Part shown: positions 29,073-40,400 of the stretch, one piece after another | Position numbering within the stretch: the first letter of the stretch is position 1 | How the letters are laid out: each line of letters starts with the position of its first letter | The notes under the pieces: model-generated | What the model was told of the DNA's origin: nothing | The model's database searches: none | Seen by the model: the letters and a program-made list of their open reading frames with translations, nothing else | Program-made: the position numbers and the translations under genes | Origin: Plumapathes pennacea | Lineage: Eukaryota > Cnidaria > Anthozoa > Antipatharia > Myriopathidae | Length of the DNA stretch: 64,000 nt | Direction of reading: 5' to 3' | Assembly (NCBI GenBank): GCA_964036295.1 | Contig: OZ038473.1 | Span: 12,228,501-12,292,500, forward strand

Positions 29073-31430
29073 TTCTGTATTGAGTGCTTCAGTTCAAGGT
29101 GTGAAAGACCACAAGATTTCTTTGTCCACGAAAAACCCAAACACACGCCATTTTGAATGAAACCAGCTTGCAAGGATTTCTGGGAGACAGTCCACTTTTC
29201 AAGGCCGCTCAAGGTCCCGACTTTGCATCCTCGTTCCTAGGCTCTTTTCCTACCCGTAGGGGAGAAAAAAGACCCTGAGAACAAGGAATATATTTTGCTT
29301 TTATTTTAGCTGTCAAAAATGACTGGTTTGGCCTAACTTGTGGGCTTGTGCTTTCGTTTCAAAAGTTAGGCGAGGGACAAGTAAATAGCTGGGCAAAACG
29401 GTGAAGGAAGAGAGGGGTGGGGACCCATGACAAAACGTAACAATTTGTACAATGTTGCATGAAACGTTGCTTCCGTTTGGATGGAAGTGCATTTCTTTCG
29501 TTAAAGACAATAAAGAAGGTATGAGAAACAGAAAAACAACGAGCAGAATTATCAGTATACCTATTGTGCCACAGAACTGCGCAAGACAGATAACAAACCG
29601 AAACAAAGTAAAAAGAAAAACACACACACACACATCAGCAAATTGAATTTATACAGACAAGTTCTCTGGATGCACAACATTTTATTTCTAAGCTCAATGT
29701 AAATTGGGGGAAGAATAATCTAATTGCCTAGTATTGTGAACGGGTCCTATAGAAATGAATTGCTGCTAGTTTTAGTCCGACTAACTCTAGTATCCTTTGG
29801 CCCCAGTTCAGTCTGAAAGTCGCAGAAATTACATCAGACTGCATTTATTCTTCCGTCGCTTTCTTTTGTTTCCCCTGGTTCGCATTTCTGGCACACGAAG
29901 AATCCTCCTGGTATCAAGACTTCTGTCGGGATCCAGACGCGCGTCTACATAGAAAGTAAATATCAGGAAGATCACACGTAGAGTCAAAAAGCAGAGAACA
30001 AGAGAGTGTGATGAGTCTAAGGCCCTGTTTTATTGGAAGAAGCGTGACCCTCCTAGGAAGGATCACCCTTCTTTATTGAAATTCCTTGTTCTGATGATAG
30101 TTAGGGTCACCCTCCCGGATAAACCTAGCTGTTAAATGTTGCTTGTAAACCTGGGCTACCTTTGATCCGGTAAACAGGCCCTTAAACCCTGTTTACTTGG
30201 AAGGAAGGCGACCCTCCTATAAGGATCAAAAGATAGCCCCTCTCTACATTCCAGTTGCGGGATTTGTAGTCTCTTTCGCAGCCGTTTCCTGGATCGTCTT
30301 GGGAGTTCGTGACGACCCAGGAAACGGCTGCGAAGGAGACTACGGGATCTGAGGTAGTAACCCCCTAAACGTAACCCTCCTACCTCGAGCGTTTGCATGA
30401 CCAAGAGTTGTCCCTGCCAGAAGCGTTACACTAACAAGGAGATAGGATAGCCCTCCTACGAACCCGGGTAAACTTTTGTTTACATCGTTTCGAGCTTAAA
30501 ACTTTTCTATTCGTCTGTGTCCTTCTCGGCCCAATTCTGGTTCTCGGGTTGACGCTACAAAGTCATCTAGATGCAAAAGTACACCTGTATCATTGAACTC
30601 AGTACAGTGTAAAATTATTGCAAATCCGCCTGAAAATCAACGACCTTTAATTTGCATTTAGCTTTGCTTTCTCATGCAAACTTCGATAGCTGCTCTTTGA
30701 CCAGATTATGTCAAAACCCTAGTTCTCAGCTCGGATAACCCTACCACTAGGGTAGCCCGGGTACCCGGGTTATGTCGGCCCGCCCGCTTGTCAACACGCT
30801 GATTAAAATAAGAGGAAGTGCTAAAGGTACCCTAGCACCAGAGTAACCCTAGAACTGGGGTACCCTTTCTCCTTGTAAACAGGCCTGAGGGCCTCGTCTT
30901 TATTTCATTTCCGTCGTGACTCGAGTTCGGCCTTCAGCAGCAACAAGTGAGCATTTTCAAAAGTGAGATTTGCCACATCGACGAAAAACAAATCGAGCCA
31001 AAAGACTCAGCTTCCGCCAAGGCCTAGCCGAGTAAAGGGACAATTTCGAGAGCGAAGCTCGAGGGCAACTGTGAGCTTCGAGGAACAAATAATGTCCAAG
31101 GACAATTATCTGTGCATATTTCCGAAGCCAAAAGTAGTTTATTGTCTTTATTATCCTTCAACTATTTCCTCTCGCAGCGCAAATGATGGCGCAAAGACTG
31201 TGAAGCTCTTTGGTGCTTTCTGGAACTGCTTTTTCGACCAATGAATTGATAGAGATTGAGGAGCCAATCAGAGCGCGCGCAAAGCACTATTCACTTGTGT
31301 GGTATATACTAATCGCTCATAACACACGAGCGGACGTTATTCGGTCACGTGTCACGATTCTACCAATCACGCACGGGAGGAGATATTTGATGGGTCAATA
31401 AACAATAATAAGCCAATAAATGTATATATG
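29073..31430. other. Spacer between ABCD 5' end and TPR gene 3' end; hairpin-rich repeats
   Basis: No gene was recognised. The region carries two blocks (about 30020-30480 and 30710-30890) in which phrases like ACCCTCCTA, CCTGTTTAC and GTAACCCTA recur in both orientations, consistent with nested inverted-repeat elements, and a near-perfect hairpin at 30266-30343. A short Ser/Lys/Arg-rich frame at 30963-31244 has no recognisable homology and was not called. Confidence 0.6.
30266..30343. repeat. 27-bp near-perfect hairpin
   Basis: Arms 30266-30292 and 30317-30343 are inverted copies with one mismatch, around a 24-base loop. The arm contains CGCAGCCGTTTCCTGG. Confidence 0.85.
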
Positions 31431-34400
31431 CTATGACTTATAATAATTATTTAGATTTTCACCTGGTATAAATCCTGTCACTATCCCTTCCAAAATACGG
31501 AGTTGACGAAGTGAGTTTGCTGTATCCACATGTTCCGCACCCAACAACTTCTGTCGCATCGCTGAAGCTTCTTTGAAAGATTCCAGTGAGACACGGTAGT
31601 CATGTAATTTGTATTGTGTGAATCCCAGCCAGTTCAATGACCACGCTGTATCCACGTGCTCCCCCAACACCTTCTGTCGCATCGCTGAAGCTTCTTTGAA
31701 GGATTGCAGTGCGTCACGGTAGTCATCTAATTTGTATTGTGTGAGTCCCAGCCGGTACAATGACCACGCTGTATCCACGTGCTCCCCCAACACCTTCTGT
31801 TGTATCGCTGAAGCTTCTTTGAAGGATTCCAATGCACCACGGTAGTCATCTAATTCGTATTGTGTGCGTCCCAGCCAGTACAATGACCCCGCTGTATCCA
31901 CGTGCTCCCCCAACACCTTCTGTTCCATCGCTGAAGCTTCTTTCAAAGATTCCAGTGCACCACGGTAGTCATCTAATTCGTATTGTATGAATCCCAGCCA
32001 GTACAATGACCCCGCTGTATCCACGTGCTCCCCCAACACCTTCTGTTCCATCGCTGAAGCTTCTTTCAAGGATTGCAGTGCACCACGGTAGTCATCTAAT
32101 TTGTATTGTGTGAGTCCCAGCCAGTTCAATGACCGCGCTGTATCCACGTGCTCCCCCAACCCCTTATGTCGCATCGCTGAAGCTTCTTTGAAGGATTGCA
32201 GTGCACCACGGTAGTCATCTAATTCGTATTGTGTGCGTCCCAGCCGGTACAATGACCACGCTGTATCCACGTGCTCCCCCAACACCTTCCGTTGCATCGC
32301 TGAAGCTTCTTTGAATGATTGCAGTGCACCACGGTAGTCATTTAATTCGTATTGTGTGCGTCCCAGCCAGTGCAATGACCATGCTGTATCCACGTGCTCC
32401 CCCAACACCTTCTGTTCCATCGCTGAAGCTTCTTTAAAGGATTGCAGTGCACCACGATAATCATCTAATTCGTATTGTGTGAGTCCCAGCCAGTACAATG
32501 ACCACGCTGTATCCACGTGCTCCCCCAACACCTTCTGTCGCATCGCTGAAGCTTCTTTGAAGGATTGCAGTGCATCACGGTAGTCATCTAATTTGTATTG
32601 TGTGAGTCCCAGCCGGTACAATGTCCACGCTGTATGCACGTGCTCCCCCAACACCTTCTGTCGCATCGCTGAAGCTTCTTTCAACGATTGCAGTGCATCA
32701 CGGTAGTCATGTAATTTGTATTGTGTGAGTCCCAGCCAGTTCAATGACCACGCTGTATCCACGTGCTCCCCCAACACCTTCCGTCGCATCGCTGAAGCTT
32801 CTTTGAAGGATTGCAGTGCATCACGGTAGTCATCTAATTTGTATTGTGTGAATCCCAGCCAGTTCAATGACCACGCTGTATCCACGTGCTCCCCCAACAC
32901 CTTCCGTCGCATCGCTGAAGCTTCATTGAAGGATTGCAGTGCATCACGGTAGTCATCTAATTCGTATTGTGTGAGTCCCAGCCAGTTCAATGACCACGCT
33001 GTATCAACGTGCTCCCCCAACAGCTTCTGTTGCATCGCTGAAGCTTCTTTGAAAGATTCCAGTGCATCACAGTAGTCATCTAATTTATATTGTGTGAGTC
33101 CCAGCCAGTTCAATGACCCCGCTGTATCCACGTGCTCCCCCAACACCTTCTGTTCCATCGCTGAAGCTTCTTTGAAGGATTGCAGTGCATCACGGTAGTC
33201 ATCTAATTCGTACTGTGTGCGTCCCAGGCGGTACAATGACCACGCTGTATCCACGTGTTCCCCCAACACCTTCTGTTCCATCGCTGAAGCTTCTTTGAAG
33301 GATTGCAGTGCACCACGGTAGTCATCTAATTCGTATTGTGTGAGTCCCAGCCAGTACAATGACCCCGCTGTATCTACGTGCTCCCCCAACACCTTCTGTT
33401 GCATCGCTGAAGCTTCTTTGAATGATTGCAGTGCACCACGGTAGTCATCTAATTCGTATTGTGTGCGCCCCAGCCAGTACAATGACCGCGTTGTATCCAC
33501 GTGCTCCCCCAACACCTTCTGTTCCATCGCTGAAGCTTCTTTGAAGGATTCCAGTGCACCACGGTAGTCATCTAATTCGTATTGCGTGAGTCCAAGCCAG
33601 TACAATGACCCCGCTGTATCCACGTGCTCCCCCAACACCTTCTGTTGCATCGCTGAAGCTTCTTTGAATGATTGCAGTGCATCACGGTAGTCATCTAATT
33701 TGTATTGTGTGAGTCCCAGCCGGTACAATATCCACGCTGTATGCACGTGCTCCCCCAACACTTTCTGTCGCATCGCTGAAGCTTCTTTCAACGATTGCAC
33801 TGCATCACGGTAGTCATGTAATTTGTATTGTGTGAATCCCACCAAGTTCAATGACCACGCTGTAATCACGTGCTCCCCCAACACCTTCTGTTCCATCGCT
33901 GAAGCTTCTTTGAAGGATTGCACTGCATCACGGTAGTCATCTAATTTGTATTGTGTGAGTCCCAGCCAGTTCAATGACCACGCTGTATCCACGTGCTCCC
34001 CCAACACCTTCTGTCGCATCGCTAAAGCTTCTTTGAATGATTGCAGTGCATCAAGGTAGTCATCTAATTTGTATTGTGTGAGTCCCAGCCAGCTCAATGA
34101 CCACGCTGTATCCACGTGCTCCCCCAACACCTTCTGTTCCATCGCTGAAGCTTCTTTGAAGGATTGCAGTGCATCACAGTAGTCATCTAATTCGTATTGT
34201 GTGCGTCCCAGCCAGTACAATGACCACGCTGTATCCACGTGCTCCCCCAACACCTTCTGTCGCATCGCTGAAGCTTCTTTGAAGGATTCCAGTGCACCAC
34301 GGTAGTCATCTAATTCGTATTGTGTGAGTCCCAGCAAGTACAATGACCCCGCTGTATCCACGTGCTGCCCCAACACCTTCTGTTGCATCGCTGAAGCTTC

Positions 34401-37400
34401 TTTGAAGAATTGCAGTGCATCACGGTAGTCATCTAATTTGTATTGTGTGAGTCCAAGCCGGTACAATGTCCACGCTGTATGCACGTGCTCCCCCAACACC
34501 TTCTGTCGCATCGCTGAAGCTTTTTTCAACGATTGCAGTGCATCACGGTAGTGATTGAGTTTGTATTGTGTGAATCCCAGCCAGTTCAATGACCACCCTG
34601 TATCCACGTGCTCCCCCAACACCTTCTGTCGCATCGCTGAAGCTTCTTTGAATGATTGCAGTGCATCACGGTAGTCATCTAATTTGTATTGTGTGAGTCC
34701 TAGCCGGTACAATGACCACGCTGTATCCACGTGCTCCCCCAACACCTTCTGTCGTATCGCTGAAGCTTCTTTGAAGGATTCCACGGCATCACGGTAGTCA
34801 TGTAATTTGTATTGTGTGAATCCCAGCCAGTACAATGACCACGCTGTATCCACGTGCTCTCCCAACACTTTCCGTCGCATCGCTGAAGCTTCATTGTAGG
34901 ATTGCAGTGCATCACGGTAGTCATCTAATTCGTATTGTGTGAGTCCCAGCCAGTTCAATGACATCGCTGTATCAACGTGCTCCCCCAACACCTTCTGTTG
35001 CATCGCTGAAGCTTCTTTCAAGGATTGCAGTGCATCACAGTAGTCATCTAATTCGTATTGTGTGAGTCCCAGCCAGTTCAATGACCACGCTGTATCCACG
35101 TGCTCCCCCAACACCTTCTGTCGCATCGCTGAAGCTTCTTTGAAGGATTGAAGTGCATCACGGTAGTCATCTAATTTGTATTGTGTGAGTCCCAGCCAGA
35201 TCAATGACCACGCTGTATCCACGTGATCCCCCAACACCTTTTGTTGCATCGCTGAAGCTTCTTTCAAGGATTGCAGTGCATCACGGTAGTCATCTAATTT
35301 GTATTGTGTGAGTCCCAACCGGTACAATGTCCACGCTGTATGCACGTGCTCCCCCAACACCTTCTGTCGCATCGCTGAAGCTTCTTTGAAGGATTCCAGT
35401 GCACCACGGTAGTCATGTAATTTGTATTGTGTGAATCCCAGCCAGTTCAATGACCACGCTGTATCCACGTGCTCCCCCAACACCTTCTGTCGCATCGCTG
35501 AAGCTTCTTTGAAGGATTGCAGTGCATCACGGTAGTCATCTAATTTGTATTGTGTGAGTCCCAGCCGGTACAATGACCACGCTGTATCCACGTGCTCCCC
35601 CAACACCTTCTGTCGTATCGCTGAAGCTTCTTTGAAGGATTGCAGTGCATCACGGTGGTCATGTAATTTGTATTTTGTGAATCCCAGCCAGTACAATGAC
35701 CACGCTGTATCAACGTGCTCCCCCAACACCTTCTGTCGCATCGCTGAAGCTTCTTTGAAGGATTGCAGTGCATCACGGTAGTCATCTAATTCGTATTGTG
35801 TGAGTCCCAGCCAGTTCAATGACCACGCTGTATCAACGTGCTCCCCCAACACCTTCTGTCGCATCGCTGAAGCTTCTTTGAAGGATTGCAGTGCACCACG
35901 GTAGTCATCTAATTCGTGTTGTGTGCGTCCCAGCCGGTACAAAGACCCCGCTGTATCCACGTGCTCCCCCAACACCTTCTGTTGCAATGCTGAAGCTTCT
36001 CTGAAGGATTGCAGTGCATCACGGTAGTCATTTAAATCGTATTGTGTGAGTCCCAGCCAGTTCAATGACCACGCTGTATCCACGTGCTCCCCCAACACCT
36101 TCTGTTGCATCGCTGAAGCTTCTTTCAAGGATTGCAGTGCACCACGGTAGTCATCTAATTCGTATTGTGTGCGTCCCAGCCGGTACAATGACCCCGCTGT
36201 ATCCACGTGCTCCCCCAACACCTTCTGTTCCATCGCTGAAGCTTCTTTGAAGGATTCCAGTGCACCACGGTAGTCATCTAATTCGTATTGTGTGAGTCCC
36301 AGCCAGTACAATGATCCCGCTGTATCCACGTGCTCCCCCAACACCTTCTGTTCCATCGCTAAAGCTTCTTTGAAGGATTGTAGTGCATCACGGTAGTCAT
36401 CTAATTTGTATTGTGTGCGTCCCAGCCAGTACAATGACCCCGCTGTATCCACGTGCTCCCCCAACACCTTTTGTTGCATCGCTGAAGCTTCTTTGAAGGA
36501 ATGCAGTGCATCACGGTCGTCATCTAATTTGTATTCTGTGCGTCCCAGCCAGTACAATGACCCCGCTGTATCCACGTGTTCCCCCAACACCTTCTGTTCC
36601 ATCGCTGAAGCTTCTTTGAAGGATTGCAGTGCACCACGGTAGTCATCTAATTCGTATTGTGTGCGTCCCAGCCAATACAATGACCGCGCTGTATCCACGT
36701 GCTCCCCCAACACCTTCTGTTGTATCGCTGAAGCTTCTTTGAAGGATTGCCGTGCATCACAGTAGTCATGTAATTTGTATTGTGTGAATCCCAGCCAGTA
36801 CAATGACCCCGCTGTATCCACGTGCTCCCCCAACACCTTCTGTTGTATCGCTGAAGCTTCTTTGAAGGATTGCAGTGCATCACGGTAGTCATCTAATTCG
36901 TATTGTGTGCGTCCCAGGCAGTACAATGACCGCGCTGTATCCACGTGCTCCCCCAACACCTTCTGTTGCATCGCTGAAGCTTCTTTCAACGATTGCAGTG
37001 CATCACGGTAGTCATCTAATTCGTACTGTGTGCGTCCCAGCCGGTACAATGACCACGCTGTATCCACGTGCTCCCCCAACACCTTCTGTTGCATCGCCGA
37101 AGCTTCTTTGAAGGATTGCAGTGCATCACGGTAGTCATCTAATTCGTACTGTGTGCGTCCCAGGCAGTACAATGACCACGCTGTATCCACGTGCTCCCCC
37201 AACACCTTCTGTTGCATCGCTGAAGCTTCTTTGAAGGATTGCAGTGCATCACGGTAGTCATCTAATTCGTATTGTGTGAATCCCAGCCAGTACAATGACC
37301 CCGCTGTATGCACGTGCTCCCCCAACACCTTCTGTTGCATCGCTGAAGCTTCTTTGAATGATTGCAGTGCATCACGGTAGTCATCTAGTTTGTATTGTGT

Positions 37401-40400
37401 GAGTCCCAGCCAGTACAATGACCACGCTGTATGCGCGTGCTCCCCCAACACCTTCTCTTGCATCGCTGAAGCTTCTTTAAAGGATTGCAGTGCACCACGG
37501 TAGTCATCTAATTCGTATTGTGTGAATCCCAGCCAGTAAAATGACCCCGCTGTATGCACGTGCTCCCCCAACACCTTCTGTCGCATCGCTGAAGCTTCTT
37601 TGAATGATTGCAGTGCATCACGGTAGTCATCTAATTTGTATTGTGTGAGTCCCAGCCAGTACAATGACCACGCTGTATCCACGTGCTCCCCCAACACCTT
37701 CTGTCGCATCGCTGAAGCTTCTTTGAAGGATTCCAGTGCATCACGGTAGTCATGTAATTTGTATTGTGTGAATCCCAGCCAGTACAATGACCCCGCTGTA
37801 TGCTCGTGCTCCCCCAACACCTTCTGTTGCATCGCTGAAGCTTCTTTGAAGGATTGCAGTGCATCACGGTAGTCATCTAATTTGTATTGTGTGAGTCCCA
37901 GCCCGTACAATGACCACGCTGTGTGCACGTGCTCCCCCAACACCTTCTGTTGCATCGCTGAAGCTTCTTTGAAGGATTGCAGTGCACCACGGTAGTCATC
38001 TAATTCGTATTGTGTGAGTCCTAGCCAGTACAATGACCCCGCTGTATCCACGTGCTCCCCCAACACCTTCTGTCGCATCGCTGAAGCTTCTTTGAAGGAT
38101 TGCAGTGCATCACGGTAGTCATTTAATTTGTATTGTGTGAATCCCAGCCGGTACAATGACCACGCTGTATGCACGTGATCCCCCAACGCCTTATGTTGCA
38201 TCGCTGAAGCTTCTTTGAAGGATTGCAGTGCTTCCCGGTAGTCATCTAATTCGCATTGTGTGTGTCCCAGCCAGTACAATGACCTCGCTGTATCCACGTG
38301 CTCCCCCAACACCTGCTGCATCGCTAAAGCTTCTTTAAAGGATTGCAGTGCATCACGGTAGTGATCTAATTTGTATTGTGTGCATCCCAGTCTGCACAAA
38401 GACTTTGCTGTAGGCACGTGTTGTTCAAGTTCCTGTTTTTGTTTTGTCACATATTGTTCTAATGCTTGCTGCGCTTCTCGAGAGAAACCGAGTTCAGAAA
38501 GGATTGAAACCGCAGTAAGGTAAAAAGGACCACGACTAGCATACTGTCCAAAAGACATTTCCATTCGCTTTAGGATTTCTTGCACATAACATGCTAATTT
38601 TTGCTTTTCCTGTGGAGCTTTAATACTTTTGCAAACGCCGTTTAATAGGTATATAGTCTGTAAAGCAAAAGGTTGATCGTCCTTTAGGGAGTGTGGCGGT
38701 CCAGTGAGAAACTGTTTATTTAGTTTTTTCAAAACCTTTAAGTAGTAACCAGAGAAGCGAACTTTAGCATCTTGGTAGACGGGTCGCATTCTATCCTTTC
38801 CAATGATTACACCAAAAGATTGCAACAACGGATGAATCGAGTACGAGTTGCAGGTAGCATTGCGCTCTAAAAAAGACTTTCTCTCTAGTACTCCCAGTAC
38901 TTTCTGGCCTTGAGACTTCCCCTTGGTGTCCAACACAGCCAATGCAGCAGCCTCATCAAAAGCACCGCTAAAAACTGAAAGACTGATGAATGCTTTCTTC
39001 TCGTCGGGAGTAAGATTTTTAAAGCATTGTTCAAATAGCTTGTCCAAACGGAAGTCTTCCGGGTAGTCAGTCACGTCTACAGCCTCCAGGATACTTGTGT
39101 CAGACGAAGCAAGTTCGTCTACAAATTCTGTGAACGTGGGAGCTCCACGACTGACCACAGAACAGACAAGTGTGATGGCGAGAGGTACATTACCACATAA
39201 TTGTCCAATTTTCTCGCATTCGCTATCTGTAACATTTGGTTGAAAAGCATGAATCAAATCGTGGGATGCAGACTTGTCCAATTGTCCGACTCTGATTGAA
39301 TAGGTCTCAAACACGTGTTTTGCGTACTCCATAGATTTCCGAGTCGTACAAAGCATTTTAATTGGCTTGGAAGACGTCAGAATCCTTCGGAGGAACTCAA
39401 GGAAGTTTCCTTGATCGGCTTTCACCAAATCATCTGCATTGTCAAGTAAAAGAGAGAACGGAATGGAAACAGAGGAAAGCCAATGCACAACTTTATCAGT
39501 TGAAGGCATTTGATCAGGATATCTCTGGGTATTTTGCTGCGACGCGACCAGTATCCGTCTTGCCATTTCTTCAACTGCCTTAACTTTTCGTAGAGATACG
39601 AACAACACACGGTGTCCAAGTGAGTCAAGTTGGTTTCCCACAGCAGTGGCCACAGACGTCTTCCCAAATCCCGGGGAGCCCCAAACACTTACAAGCTTGG
39701 TGCTTCGTGTAGTGAGATGATCAATGATTTCAGCACATTCTTTATCTCGTCCAATGAAATGAGGGATTTTAGGAGGAACACAAGACTTGGGTAGAGTAGG
39801 GTCTAAACTTTGACCTGAAGGAAAAAAGCACCGCATTCTACATTTATATTTTTCAGTCTTTTTTTAAGTCTAATGATATATCTTTGATGGACGCAGTCCA
39901 TAATCCATATTCCTGTTCCTGAAAGCCTGGTTTCCATATGTTCATTAAGATCGAAAACCAGTAGCGAGATCGTAGCAACTTCGATTGTCGACCTGGGCCC
40001 AGTTGTTCAAAGCATGAGTAGGCTAATTGTGAATTAGGTCTAAAGTATTTCGTCGTATTTAAGCCTGAAAATGAGAGTTTTTCTTTCACTAAACGACTTC
40101 CTAGATATATTTTGATCTAGAACAAGGTTTTCAGTTGGCTTTAACATAACTATGTGGAGTTTGTGGGCCAAGAAATCTAATAGAAAGTCTTCAACTAACC
40201 CTGGGCTAGCTTAATCTGGATTTGGACAACCGGGCCCTGTTTTCAACTTGCTGCGATCTCTAGAGTCGCAGACTGCATGTGAACAGTATCCTGGAAAAGT
40301 ACGACACGCATAACTGACAAAGTACGTCCAGAACTCAGACATTCGTGTTACTGTAAAATACTAGTCTCAACTCTGCGTCTATAAAAGGAATCAAAATTTT

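Noticed and set aside
34700-37876. Several 60-80 residue frames on both strands inside the TPR exon
   Set aside because: Each recurs with the 123-bp period, so they are out-of-frame echoes of the TPR repeat.
31490-38440. CRISPR-like or satellite array
   Set aside because: The strict 123-bp period encodes in-frame TPRs without spacers; it is a coding tandem repeat.
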